From Piezodorus guildinii (lineage: Eukaryota; Arthropoda; Insecta; Hemiptera; Pentatomidae): a stretch of 64,000 nt of DNA. The notes below the pieces were generated by a model. It was given only the letters and a program-made list of their open reading frames with translations. It did not search any database and was not told where the DNA came from. A program made the position numbers and the translations under genes. Shown in pieces: positions 21,558-33,326 of the stretch (positions are counted from its first letter, which is position 1; every line of letters starts with the position of its first letter). The stretch spans positions 1 through 64,000 of the forward strand of contig JAJSOM010000037.1 of NCBI GenBank assembly GCA_023052935.1. Direction: 5' to 3'.

Positions 21558-23330
21558 TCAGATATACTTTTGTAAGAGTAGTACATTCATATAATATTTA
21601 ATAATTACTTTAATAAGGTGGTACATACGACTATCATCAACGCTCTGATTTAATATGTGCTGTGAACGACAGCTGAAAGCTTGCTGGTCAAGGCTTTTTT
21701 GGAAAATTGATATCGTTAAAGCCTTCTCTGAATAGGTGCTCCAATGATGCAAGCCTCTTACTTTTGTAAATCCACACAGAGCTTACTCTGTGTTTCTACA
21801 AACTATGAACACTTCCTGGTTTGTATAAAGTAAACCACCCTTATCTTTAATATGTATCAAACCAGATGAAAGGGGCACATTGCTCCATAAAGGTGGATAA
21901 ACACACCGTACAATGAATGCTTTTCTCAATTTTTTTAACTACAAAGCCATATATATATTTTATAACTTGCTAACTATAGTGGCTGAGGTCAAATGATATG
22001 TAATCATGATCAGATGGTAATTGGTTCTCGAGATTTTCTACCCTCAACATACTTGAACTGGAACATGTCAAGATAGTCATGTTCTCAATGGGCTGACAAC
22101 TGCCACCTACTGGTGGATGCATCTCCTTTTGCACTAGTTTTTTTGTTCATTAATTTAGTAAATTGAAAGGCTGCTGGGTTATTGTTATATCCAAACTTTG
22201 AACTTATATGTCCGAAAAAAATCTCGAGGTGGTCTTGGCTTGACTTATAAAATGGAATGTACTTTACAAGTTTCTCTTTAATGACTAATTTGTCACATAA
22301 ATATTGAGCATTTTCAATGACAACTATAAAGCCTGTAAAACCAATTCTCCTTTTTTCATCAATGGCATGGAGATGTTTGTTGTTGCTTTTATTAAGTTAA
22401 AATTTTATTATATACACCTGCTGGAGTAAAGAAGATGGAGCTACCTCGTGCACAGCTGTATCAGCAGGTATTGCGTCCTTTTCATTATTATTACAATCAA
22501 GCTTCTTCCTAGTTGTCCGTTTTGCAGGAGACTTTCTTTTCTAAAATTAATTTTTAACACTTGACTTACTAAAAATTTGAGTTTTCAATCTTTCATATGA
22601 ATATTTATTTCATAATTGCCAACTCACCACTACAATCATTGGTTTCAAATGGTCAGGATAGGCCTCAAACACATTTGGTATTGATCCGGGTTTAAGCCGT
22701 GGTCTACTAATGTAAGTTGTCTCAACTTGATCAGCAGTGAAATGTTCACTATTACTATCATATTTTGCAGGAACCCAATTGACTCTTTTTACAGCATTTA
22801 TCCAGGCTTATCTTCTTTCTGGTTCCTTTAGACCAGGAAACCTACAAAATATATCATTAAAATACAACAACATTACTTAAATGTATAAGTCAAGTACCAG
22901 AACAAATCAACATTCTTTATTTTAGATAGTTTATATTTAACCTATCATGTTATATAAAATTACATACTCTACCTAATCTAGAATAAAAAACATCAAAAGT
23001 ATTCAAGGTAAATGCAAAACAGTTAACAGACACCTGGGAAAAAAATTAGATAATTTGATACCTTTCAACAGTATTAGACCTGTTTACATATTATTCTTTA
23101 CATTCGAAACCAATTATTAATTTATTTCACTTTGTCAGTACATATAAACTTGTATTTCAGGATTTGCCAGCAAAAATTATAGGTTTCAGGATCAATCAAA
23201 AAGTTATGCTCAAAAAATTGTATAAACATACGTATATCTAATTAAAGATGAAACACTTACCTAAAAAAGCTCAGTTTCTTTATAAGATTATCCTTGCCAG
23301 AATTATTACATAGTTGGAAATTATGTATAT
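21558..23330 (-). pseudogene. P-element-like transposase with THAP domain, split by introns
   Basis: Exon 1 (ending 23261) encodes CNNSGKDNLIKKLSFF. Exon 2 (22841-22628) continues RFPGLKEPERR, stop, AWINAVKRVNWVP, then SEHFTADQVETTYISRPRLK: the second half of a THAP zinc finger. Exon 3 (22540-22418) gives a basic, NLS-like KRKSPAKRTTRKK. Splice sites are canonical (GTAAGT, GTGAGT; TTTTGTAG, AATTTTAG) and phases match: AG plus G makes Arg in SFFRFPG. Downstream of 22392, EKRRIGFTGFIVVIENA, KYIPFYKSSQDHLEIFFGHI and KFGYNNNPAAFQF are the C-terminal region of P-element/THAP9-type transposases. IYGFVVKKIEKSIHCTVCLS and KDKGGLLYTN follow in another frame. Defects: TAA at 22808-22810, Asn where the zinc-binding Cys of CxxH is expected, later stops, and loss of the catalytic core between exon 3 and 22392. 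It could be an immobilised transposon or a decayed domesticated gene. Confidence 0.85.
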
Positions 23331-23488
23331 AGATAGAAGACGAATAAAGTAAGTGACAACCAAGAGACAACTGACAGCAATAGCAATACGCAAACAATGG
23401 CGGCTATGCAAGTATAAGTTACTTAAATTGCCCTCATGCTCCCTCCATACTATAACAAACTCCTTGGGTTTTAATAAGTATTTTGAAT

Positions 23489-23612
23489 TTGGCGCCATAA
23501 GTCGGGTGGAAGACACCTAGGATAAATATACTAACCTTTATTTCTAAAGACGTGGGTAGTATGGTGGGGGTGATAGAATTTAGCGCCCAAAGCCGGGTGG
23601 AAGACAACTAAG
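23489..23612. repeat. Short direct repeat, ~88-bp spacing
   Basis: TTTGGCGCCATAAGTCGGGT GGAAGACACCTAG near 23489 recurs as TTTAGCGCCCAAAGCCGGGT GGAAGACAACTAAG near 23578. It lies just upstream of the P-like pseudogene and may belong to its 5' end. Confidence 0.5.
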
Positions 23613-24319
23613 CTCAACAGTATCACACTGGATAACCATAAACATCGCTACTGATAAGAGAAGTGACACTTCGGAACAGTTACCCAAATTACTAATAAGA
23701 ATAAATTAAAATTAATATAGTATATACGATAATAACTAAAGTTTTTTGCGGTTATCATCACTCTCAATTACAGCTTTGAATGATACATAAGTACTTTTAT
23801 TAGCGCTTTACTTCACTTCATTATAAGCAAACTTCTAAACTTAAAAAATAGAAACATAATCATGAAAAAGCAATGAGTCATTCCATACCTGGTTTACCTA
23901 AACACTTCACTGTAAATGCTTAAAATTCAACATTTTACCTATTCTTGAATGCGTAGTGTTTATTTTCACATAGTTGGTTTGAAAAGTTAAAATATTTACT
24001 GAACTTTATTTTCAATATATAAGATTGTAAGCTTAAGAAAAATATATCATAGGGATAATATTTCTTTTCTTTATATATATAATTTATAAGCCCATTACTG
24101 CATTAATGTTTTTCATTTTCCACAAATTAATAAATTTTAATAAATATTTGTTAAATTATTTCATTATAGAGAAGAGAACTGTATGAGAGTAGATATATGT
24201 AAATAAATAGATATTCGTATTTAAAGAAGTTATTTCAACAATATTTGAATCATATTTAAAAAAATATATATATATAAATATTAAATTTTATGTCTTTTAA
24301 TATAAGATATTATAAGACC
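23613..24319. other. Unannotated stretch
   Basis: No gene recognised. It shares GCGCTTTACTTCACTTCATT and the palindrome GAAGTGACACTTC with 15.4-16.0 kb. A weak family A trace is present near 23740-23790. Confidence 0.35.
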
Positions 24320-24624
24320 GTATTCGAATTCACGCCTGCAAATGCGCACTTATTGACTTGTACACAGGCTGGTATACGTTTTTAGACCAGTGGAATACGG
24401 CCCACACCAGTGGAATATGACCGTATCCCTTTGCATACCTGTGAAATTCGGGCGTATACCTGTCTACATCTGTGAGTATATTCGTATTCGTATATTTTTT
24501 CGAAATACGAATGCATTCGTATTCTTTTTTGAAATACGATTGCATTCGTATTCGTATTTTCAAAACTCGATCTTTCCGAATGCATTCGTATTCGTATATC
24601 CGAATGCGATTTTGCCCATCTCTG
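24320..24624 (-). mobile_element. hAT-like terminal fragment (copy H2)
   Basis: This is the reverse orientation of the element at 14948. It ends TTTTGCCCATCTCTG at 24624 and is immediately followed by a TA-rich tract. It contains TATACCTGTCTACATCTGTG and repeated CGAATGCATTCGTATTCGTA units, and is longer than H1. No transposase seen. Confidence 0.6.
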
Positions 24625-24639
24625 ATATATATATACAAT

Positions 24640-25125
24640 ATACGTAGAATCCGAATAACGAATTTAAAAAAATCCGGTTATCCACCTTCCGCGACTTTTC
24701 TCCGGAACTACTCGGGCCATTTTTTTGAAAAGCGCATCCAACAATGATCCTAGCATGTAGAGGTTTATATCTGCCGATTAGTTCAAAAATGGCAGCCGAC
24801 TAAATATGGTTTAATTCAATAACTCAGTTATTTCTGAAGACATAATCAATTTTTTTTATGGTTTTTAAACCGAGAAACTGCGGAAACTTATAAAAATAAA
24901 AATAAATTAAAATCTTACCTATCAACGAACCTATAACTCATTTTTTTAAAATAGAGACAAATATATTAGTTTTAAGATCAGGATTTTGCAAAAAAAAAAA
25001 AAAAAAAAAAATCGGAAAACATATTTGTACTGTTAATATTCGATATTTTCAAGGATAGATTAAAAATTCTGTTTTAGTACACCGCTATTAGTTATAAGAC
25101 AGAAAACAAATGAAATTTTACAAAT
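24640..25125 (+). repeat. Family C element (copy C1)
   Basis: GTAGAATCCGAATAACGAAT, CCGGAACTACTCGGGCCATT, CAACAATGATCCTAGCATGT and TTTAATTCAATAACTCAGTT ATTTCTGAAGA are in the order shared by family C copies. Further degenerate units and a poly(A) run follow. No coding capacity. Confidence 0.65.
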
Positions 25126-25308
25126 ATATATATTTAAATAATTATTGTAATTATTTGTTTGTGTAAAAACATATTTATGAACATATGTTCACTTGTTTTG
25201 TTTAAAGAGTTTGTGTTGTACAGTTAAGGGTTATTTACAAATTAAATTGCAAGTAAATTTTTTTGTGCTGGTGATATTTTGTTTTCTTGGATGAAATGTC
25301 AAGTTATT

Positions 25309-25379
<71 letters not shown>

Positions 25380-26528
25380 GAAAAAAGAATCATTAAAATA
25401 ATTTAGAAATAGTAAAGATATATCGTTATGAAATCAGCGATGGTTCCTTTTGAATTATTTATTGTTTTTCATATTAATTAATTAATATTTGTTATCGACC
25501 AGGAAAAACTGAGTCAACATCCAAAACAGACTCTAAAGAAAACCCTATGTAAATGTCTATAAAACGCTTTGCGGTGTGTAAAAGCTGTTTTACTGCTCTT
25601 TTAATTTTCCTGAAAGTTAATATTAAAAAGTAACGACAAAAATAGTATATATATATAATGTTCATTTTTTAGACATAAATTTAGAAAAGAAAACCTATAC
25701 GTGTTTGCGTCTAACACAGCGATCTAATTGAAAAAAGAGCCCGAGAACAGATGATCAAGATTAAGGTATCACTCTTGTAATTTAAAAATAATTAAAGTAT
25801 GGAACATATAGTTATCAAAAATGGCGGTAGGTACCGCTCCTCAGTGCGACAAAATTCACAGCTTTTAACCGCTCGTTGTAACGTGAGTTGAAAATTGTAA
25901 ATATTAAATAGTTTTTCCGTATCTTTTATTTCCTTTTAGTGTTTTTTATTTACCTCTAGCCTAATCATCTCTTCCTTAATATATATTACTATTTTTTGAA
26001 AACCTCCGATAACGTCATGTGCGTTTCTTCGCATTTGAGTTGGGTTTTGTAAGTATTATTCCGGATTATTTTGAATGACTGAATTCACAGACGAGTTTAT
26101 CGACTAAACCGTTCCACATCTGAAAAACAAAACGGTCCCACGGTGAAGTTTTAATATTCTATTGAATGCTATTGGCGAGTTTAGCGCCGTTTGTTAGGAC
26201 ACATCCGTTGCTAACGCACAGACTTTTCCTCTCCCGAGCTGCGAAAAAACACAAGCGGAAAAAAATACTGAGCCCTAACGAAGGAAAAAAAAAACAAGGG
26301 AATTATTGAAGCCGTTGCGGAGACACTTCAGTCGAGTGGAACCTCTCACAGCGAAAATTTACTTGTATCTCGCATCCAAATTTGATTTGTGTCACCGCTT
26401 TTAGCGCCTAAATATTTTTTTTTATTATTTTTTCGGTTTTAAACGTGCTTAAATAAATAAACCATATAGTAAAATGAAGTTATTTCTTTTCCGTTTTAAA
26501 TTATAAAACACGTTTTTCTCACTATAAA
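25126..26528. other. Unannotated stretch with (TA)n at 25312-25376
   Basis: Contains a TA array of about 32 units. 26.0-26.4 kb is less AT-rich than its surroundings but has no recognisable frame, promoter or repeat. Confidence 0.4.
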
Positions 26529-26925
26529 AAATCTGGGCAATTTTAAAAATCAATGAAATAATTTTCAAAAACAGTTAGAGGTAAAAATACGTGAAACTAT
26601 TAAGGAATTAATTCAATTGAATTTATATAGAAACATCGTGTTTTATTAAAAAATTTATTATATTATTATCTAAAATAATCAGTTAGTTTTATCTTCTTTT
26701 CATCGCTCTCTATTAACTTTTAAAAGCTTGTGTATGAGATAATATTTTTTCTAAAATCTTTAGCTTTCTAACAGTATGTCATACATGTATATCACTGCTT
26801 TTATGTTAAAAAACAAAAAAATGCATTAACAAAATATTTTTCTGTTTTCTCTATCAGTTGGGTATCGAATTCATTCAATATATATATTTACCTGTTTTTC
26901 TTCAGTGGTAAGAAGATACAAAAAA
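26529..26925 (-). repeat. Family A fragment (A10)
   Basis: It begins AATCTGGGCAATTTTAAAAA, i.e. the family end with the CACTTACC segment deleted. TTATTATCTAAAATAATCAG, CATCGCTCTCTATTAAC and GGTATCGAATTCATTCAAT follow, and it stops mid-element. Confidence 0.7.
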
Positions 26926-27105
26926 TTACCTTGAATAGGGAAGCCAAAGAAAACATAAAGTTATTGCAAGAAAGGGATAACTTCGTTAATTCCATTTTAT
27001 ATTTCCATCAAACCTCAAAGCATACATAATTCAACATTTTAGAAGCTTTTTTTTTCACACTGAGATATTCCCAAACTTCGGAATTATTTCCGATAAACCT
27101 CTCAG

Positions 27106-27153
<48 letters not shown>
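27106..27153. repeat. Poly(A) run of 48
   Basis: An uninterrupted A homopolymer; possibly a retroposon tail, but no element could be assigned to it. Confidence 0.95.
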
Positions 27154-27155
<2 letters not shown>

Positions 27156-27540
27156 TGAAACAGTAAAGTTGTAGAAGCATCTAAAATCGAAGAGCTGTTG
27201 CACGACCAGCCCTTCAAAACTTTTAATGGTCAACTCTTTCAGTCCCCCTTCGGCGATCAAAAATTTACAAAAAATCACATAAAGAAATCATTTCGCCTCT
27301 GAATCGTTAACGATACTTTCAGGTCAAACCTAAATCTATACCTTCAGAGAACATTTTTTTAAAAATGTAATAAGCAACACACAACTTTCACTTGCCTCCG
27401 GTATTTATATCAATTTAAGAATATTTAAACAAATTTAGAAACGAAAATAAATTGTAAGAGAATTACTTACATTGAATTTTAATAGAAACAGGTGTTTTAT
27501 TAAATAATCTATTATACATTTTATTATCTCATACCTGTGG

Positions 27541-28040
27541 AAAAAATCCGTTACCTAGGACTCCATCTTGACAAACGTCTTACATGGAATCCCCCATACG
27601 CGACTTAAACGACAAGAAACTGCCCGTAGATACCGCTTATTACAGCACTTACTAGACAAACGTTCAAAACTTCCAATTCATTACAAAAAGCTCATTTACG
27701 CTACCACCATCAGAACTATCTGGACATATGGAATCGAGCTTGGGGGCTCTCCTAAAACATCTAATTCCTCTCGCATTCAATCCTTACTATCCAAAATCCT
27801 CAATGCTCCTTGCTTTGTCGAAAATCAACTTCTCCATTATGAGCTAAACATCAAATTTGTTGCAGACATAGTCCGTAATAGATAAATCTCTTTTCATTCT
27901 AAACTCCCTGCCCATACAAACTCACTTGTCCGTAATTTATCTTGCTTAATATTACCCCTGATAACCTTCCGAAGTGATTGAAAAGATGGTGGATTCCGAG
28001 ACCTACCACCTCAAAATAAATGTTAAAACTACTGGAACGA
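27541..28040 (+). mobile_element. Jockey-type LINE fragment fused to family C (L4)
   Basis: The translation runs RLKRQETARRYRLLQHLLDK, IRTIWTYGIELGGSPKTSNS and LLHYELNIKFVADIVRNR, then decays. It stops just after the coding region (CGAGACCTACCACC) and joins AAAACTACTGGAACGAT of family C with no LINE 3' UTR or poly(A). The same junction occurs, inverted, at 31090-31130. Confidence 0.8.
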
Positions 28041-28455
28041 TATTTCTTTTTTTTAACTCGACACAAAACTACTAGTCCATGCAACGATGATCTTAACACC
28101 TAGACATTGATATCAGCTTGTTATTTTTAAAATCGCGACCGATTACAATGATTTAATTCAATAACTCAGTTAGTTTTGCAGATAGAGAAAAAAATTATTT
28201 GTGTTTTTTAACCAAAAAAAAAAAAAACGCGAATATTTATAAAAAGGAAAGCAACAAAAAAAAAAAATAGTAATTTTACCCATAAATACGATCGTAACTC
28301 AGTTATTTTTGACAATAAAGAAAAGTATGTAAAGAGTTTTAGAATCAGTAAAGCGCGAAAACAAAAAATTAAAATAAAAAAAGGCAAAATGAAAAAAATT
28401 GAAATCTCGCTTTTATGTACGCTTGTAACTACGTTATATTTCTAATTATTTCGTT
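28041..28455 (+). repeat. Family C element (copy C2), truncated
   Basis: CTACTAGTCCATGCAACGAT, ATTGATATCAGCTTGTTATT and two TAACTCAGTTA-TTTTTG units are seen, ending within a further unit at TGTAACTACGTTATATTTC. Continuous with L4. Confidence 0.7.
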
Positions 28456-28785
28456 ACGAATAAAATCATCTATCATGACCTAAATATCCCATTTGTCGCA
28501 GAACTAGCCCGGAACAGATATTCCTCTTTTTTTTCCAAACTACCGACCCACACGAATCCTCTTGTACGCAACTTATCATTCCCATCTATTCCTGACAACT
28601 CTCCGAGGCGATTGAAAAGACGATGGCCTCGAGACCTACTTTAGTTAAATTGACATTGAAGTGCTATCACTGGGTAGTTTCTTCACATGACATTATCACA
28701 CCCATAAGTGTAAATAGCCCATTTACTTGTTGTATATATTGTATGTACAGTTGTAAATATCAATAAAATAAAATAAAAAAATATA
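28456..28785 (+). mobile_element. 5'-truncated Jockey-type LINE 3' end (L4b)
   Basis: NKIIYHDLNIPFVAELARNR, then SKLPTHTNPLVRNLS and PRRLKRRWPRDLL before the stop, then the 3' UTR (GAAGTGCTATCACTGGGTAG) and an AATAAAATAAAATAAA tail. It overlaps L4 in coding content, so the two are separate copies. Confidence 0.85.
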
Positions 28786-29174
28786 TTATTAAAGATAATC
28801 ATTTAGTTTATCGGCTTTTCATCACTATCCAGTAACTTTTACAAGCTTGTGTATAAGATAATATTTTTTCTAAAATCTTTAGCTTTACAACGGTATATTA
28901 TACATCTATATTACTGTTTTAAATTCAAAAACACAAAAATTGAATAAAAAATATTATAGCTCTTTTATCCTTTATTTGGTTATCGAATTCGTTCAAATGC
29001 TAACGAGATGATATGGCTAATTTCATAAATCTACAAAATTAAAGGTACTTAAAAGGAGAAATTTAGAAATGTTGGCATTTGAGCCCGGTCAGGCTATTTC
29101 AATCAGAATGAAACCTACATGATTTAATTTCCGTCCAATTTTATATCGATATAGCGAGTTTAATCAAAATCTCC

Positions 29175-29925
29175 ACTCTGTAGCAACTATACCGTGGAAC
29201 TAGTTGGAATTTATAAATAGTTTAAGTGTTATTTCACCCAACTAAAACAACCAGGATTATTTGCACAGACTCCTTATCGGCCCTGCTCAGCTTGAAACAC
29301 CCTTTCTCCACCGACTCTCTTATTCAAAATACTCTTTTATCATTGCAGTCCACAATAGTTTCTAATATTTCAGTTTTTTTTTCCTCTGGGTACAGAGCCA
29401 CTGCAGTATAGTTGGCAATGAACTCGCAGATCGTGCAGCCAAAGAAGCAATAACAGATGGGATTCCGTTTATTGGGGTGCCTGTTGGCGACTATGTTTCT
29501 GTCATCAAGCATCGGATTCGGTTAAAGTGGGGACAAATTTGGCACGACACTACAGAAAACAAGTTAAGGGAAATAAGAAGGGACATCTCCCATTGGCATT
29601 CGGCCCTACGACAAAAGCGAAAAGAAGAGGTTATCCTGGCGCGCCTGCCTATTGGACACACCCGACTAACTCACGGATATCTCATGGCACGGGAACCTCT
29701 TACTGACTGCCAACATGCGGTTACCCGGTTACTGTTAAACACGTTTTGACAGAATGTAGGGCTTATGATACTCAAAGAGCTCATACATACATACAGACAA
29801 ATGCAAAACTTTTTGACTTCCTACGACAGAGAGACTTGTACAATAAACTATATATTTAACCTTGATTTAAGGCAAAAATGACCCAAGTGGCTTAAGCTTA
29901 CGAAAAAATAAATAAATAATTAAAA
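29175..29925 (+). mobile_element. RNase H-bearing LINE, C-terminal fragment
   Basis: Encodes ICTDSLSALLSLKHPFSTDS, then GNELADRAAKEAITDGIPF (frame-shifted relative to the first block), typical of the RNase H domain in I-, R1- and related LINEs. KRKEEVILARLPIGHTRLTH GYLM with the following Cys/His remnant (DCQHAVTRLL) is the C-terminal motif of that group. A nonsense codon follows LLNTF. A weak (AATA)n tail ends the insert. A different lineage from the Jockey-type copies, which lack RNase H. Confidence 0.8.
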
Positions 29926-30479
29926 AAATTGGAGCCGTTTTTTAAAAAATCGTAAATAGGTGCAAAATGCATAGTGTAAAGTGGCTCTTTTGGTTAAACT
30001 GATTTTGATTAAAAAGTTGCTGTAACATCTTGGACGTATAGTCGTCTAAAATATGAAATATAAGTTTCATAGGACTTTTCGTTTACGCACTGGACTTACC
30101 ACACACACGCCGACCTTTTTGCGGGGCTTGGTTATTTGGACTCAGGGGACCCTAAAACGTGTATTTCCTTTGAAAAATGGAATTAGAAAAATTTTCATAT
30201 TCACAATACTTTCCCTTATATTCCATACATAGGAAGTGAAAGTAAAACGTTGCAAATTATTACACAATGGTTTATTATATCCAAATAACAATATTAGGGT
30301 AAAACTATTTATATAGCAGTTGATAGGCAATTAAGAAAAATAAAAAAAAAAAAAATTCAAAGGATAATGGTATATCACCACTGCTATTTTCAAAACGCTT
30401 TATTTCTGCTAGTTCTGAATAAATTTGAATAATTCTCTTTTTTTGTTGCAGAAAATTTAACTCTCTATGAATAGCACAA

Positions 30480-31095
30480 AAGTAAAATTTAGTATATGTT
30501 TATTCATTATAACATCTACATTTTAATATAGATTCTGCTACTCTATATTTTTCTCTATCTTCAAAAATAACTAAGTTATGGTCGTATTTATGGGTAAAAT
30601 TTAATTTTACTCTTTTTTGATTATTCGCGATTTTCTCGTTAAAAAACAATAACATTTTTTTTCTTTATCTTCGGAAATAACGTAGTTACAAGCGTATATA
30701 TAAGCAAGATATTAATTTTTTTCATTTCGCCTTTTTTTTAATTTTATTTTTTTTTGTTTATCGCGCTTTACTGATTCTAAAACTCTGCACATATTTTTAT
30801 CTATCGTCAAAAATAACTAAGCTATGATTGTATTTATGGATATTTTTTTTTTTTTTTTGCTTTCCTTTTTATAAATATTCACGTTTTTTTTTTTTTTTTT
30901 TTGATTAAAAAAACATGTAATTTTTTTCTCTATCTGCAAAACTAACTGAGTTATTGAATTAAATCATTTAAATCGACCGCGATTTTAAAAAAAACAAGCT
31001 GATATCAATGTCTTAGGTGTTAGGATCATCGTTGCAGGGACTAGTAGTTTTGTGTCGAGTTAAAAAAAAAAAAAAAAAATCGTTCCAGTAGTTTC
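30480..31095 (-). repeat. Family C element (copy C3), fullest example
   Basis: Four similar sub-units start near 30552, 30658, 30796 and 30926, each CTCTATCTTCAAAAATAACT AAG-like, spaced 106-138 bp. Then come ATTGAATTAAATCATTTAAA, CTGATATCAATGTCTTAGGT and CATCGTTGCAGGGACTAGTA. It ends in a poly(A) run and ATCGTTCCAGTAGTTTC, where LINE sequence begins. Confidence 0.7.
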
Positions 31096-31490
31096 AACAT
31101 TTATTTTAAGGTAGTAGGTCCCGGAATCCACCTTCTTTTCAATCACTTCGGAAGGTTATCATGAATATCCAAGGAAGATAGATTACGGACAAGTGAGTTT
31201 GTGTGTGCAGGGAGTTTTTAGAATAAAAAGAGTTGTATCTATTACGGACTATGTCTGCAACAAATTAGATGTTTAGCTCATAATGGAGAAGTTGATTTTC
31301 GACAAAGTAAGGGGCAGGATTTTGGGCTGTAAGGATTGGATACAGAAGGAATTAAATGATTTAGCCCCAAAACTCGATTCTTTATTTCCAAATAGGTCTG
31401 ATAATAGTGATGTAAATAGGTTTTTTGTGATATACTAGAAGTTTTGAACGTTGGTCTTGTAGGTGTAGTAGTAATCGATATCTTCATATC
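31096..31490 (-). mobile_element. Jockey-type LINE fragment fused to family C (L5)
   Basis: The reverse complement matches L4 (27541-28040), including the abrupt join to family C directly after the RT coding end. The minus-strand frame is interrupted. L5 plus C3 is an inverted duplicate of L4 plus C2. Confidence 0.75.
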
Positions 31491-32031
31491 GTTTCAGTCT
31501 TGTGTGAGGATGAGAGAAATTCTGAATATTATATGTCTCTCCTATTACTTATTATTTTGAATATCACTTTATGATGTCTACAATATTTTTTATTTATATA
31601 CGGTTTTCAGCAACTTGTTGTTATCTTTAATTTTATAACCTAAGGCCTAAAATTTAAATTAAAACGTCAGTACAAATACATTAACTCTCTACTTAATTAT
31701 TTTTACTTTTTTTTATGACTGCATCCCCAATAAAGTTTTTCTTATTCCCAATTGACTTTTTAATAAAATTTCATTTTTATGTAAGAACTTATTTATATCA
31801 ATGACAGAAGTATAGCAATTAATGTCTATAATGTAACTAAGAAAGAAGAGTAATTGGAATAAAATTGGTTCTTTCAACAGGTTTACCGCAGCAATTCTAT
31901 CCGCTGCCCGCAGTGGTTTGTTCTGATAACCACCCTGTCGATTTTCTCATTCCAAATTATCTGCTTCGCTACTTGCTAAGTGGTGTGTAAACCGATATTA
32001 ATTTATCGAGCTATTTATGTATATCTAATGA

Positions 32032-32036
<5 letters not shown>
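31491..32036. other. Unannotated AT-rich stretch
   Basis: No gene or repeat recognised. Confidence 0.4.

Positions 32037-32096
<60 letters not shown>
32037..32096. repeat. (TA)n microsatellite
   Basis: About 30 TA units. Confidence 0.97.
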
Positions 32097-32101
<5 letters not shown>

Positions 32102-32254
32102 TATAATTCATATATAAGTTTTCTATTGTTCTTAAGTTTCAGTCAATAAATAAACAATTTATTTATGCAATGTTTATAAAATTTATTGTTCTCATATTCA
32201 TGCTTTAGCAAGAACAAAAAAACAAACAAAAAAAAACAGAACATTAATATTTGT

Positions 32255-32720
32255 ATACAATAATTGATAGATAATGTCATTTTATTGTTAGTTAGCGAGA
32301 CAGAAAAGAATACAACAATCAATAAAACACATAATTGAGAACTGCCCCAAATTCCATGTACAAATGGATAAACTTAACCTAGCTAGATCGTTGAGTGAGA
32401 GCTTGAAGGACTCTAGTGAAACAGTTAGTTCACTGATTAGGTTCGTCAAAGAATGTTCTCTGCTCCCGGAACTATTAGAAAAATAAATAAAGAAAGAAAG
32501 AAAACAAAAAAAAATAATAGTAGTAATAAAAAAAATATATAAAAAATAATAAATAAATAAAGAAAAAATTGGAATCAATTCACTAATTCAGAATGTGTCA
32601 ACAAAAGAATAATAAAATAAATAAATAAATAAACAATAAAAAAATGAAAAAAAATAAATAAAAAAAATAGAAGGAAAAATAAATAAATAAAAAGAAGAAA
32701 AAAGAGTAAAACAAATCTCA
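32255..32720 (+). mobile_element. LINE C-terminus and A-rich tail
   Basis: The plus-strand frame QSIKHIIENCPKFHVQMDKL NLARSLSESL...LIRFVKECSLLPELLEK then stop (about 32495) resembles the extreme C-terminus of RNase H-type LINEs (ECPxF...L...L..FL...L). About 230 bases of (AATA)n/A-rich sequence follow. 5'-truncated. Confidence 0.55.
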
Positions 32721-33053
32721 CAAATCTAATAACCAAGAGGTTGAGCACCTACTCCAATACCCTAACCCTTACCAGAAAAGAATACATTGAGCAATGAATA
32801 AGACATACAGTAATTATATTCCAGTTAAAATGAAATTCCACAACTTAAAAATAACACGCATTTTCAGCCTTTAATCGTGACTTTATTTCCTCATTGGTTT
32901 CATTTTTTCTTGTTATAATTGATCCTAAATACTTACTACTAATGAAGCCGCCTTGAAGGAGACAAGCCGACATAGTAAACCGCGGCTTTATTTTGTGAAA
33001 TCGAATCAATTAATAATGTTCCCTCTAGATGTCGCTCTTATTCTTTCCTTCAG

Positions 33054-33130
33054 CCAATCAAAACCAGTGAGGAGGCTTGGAAGGGAGAACTCTATAAAAG
33101 GGCTAGAGAAGAAGTTATCGCGCTCATTTC
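33054..33130 (+). promoter_or_regulatory. TATA/CCAAT promoter-like segment
   Basis: CCAATCA at 33054-33060, TATAAAAG at 33093-33100 and an initiator-like TCATTTC at 33124-33130 have textbook spacing (31 bp from TATA to Inr). With the LINE at 33327-34466 removed, AATAAA at 34499-34504 lies about 260 bp further on. A compact promoter-plus-polyA unit is typical of a solo LTR, but TG/CA ends and a TSD were not established. Confidence 0.5.
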
Positions 33131-33326
33131 TCTCTTTCTTTTTTTTTCACAACTTAACACTACAATCACATTACTATCCTTCGTTGCTCTCCACCCCAGC
33201 AGCTGTTTTTTTCTTTGCTCATCTCTTCAAAAGATATACAGTTTATAATTCTCAAATGTGTTTTATATTTAAATGTACTATTAAAGTAGTTATATGTAAA
33301 TTTGAGATTTTATAGTAAGTGAAATT

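Larger units (their letters stand above)
27371..30248 (-). repeat. Family A element with nested insertions (copy A11)
   Basis: Family A sequence is present in three blocks: 27371-27540 (CAACTTTCACTTGCCTCC to TATTATCTCATACC), about 28786-29174 (CTTTTCATCACTATCCAGTA to CGAGTTTAATCAAAATC) and about 29926-30248 (GGAGCCGTTTTTTAAAAAAT to AGGAAGTGAAAGTAAAACG). Together they make one copy. LINE/family C sequence and a separate RNase H-bearing LINE fill the gaps. Confidence 0.75.
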
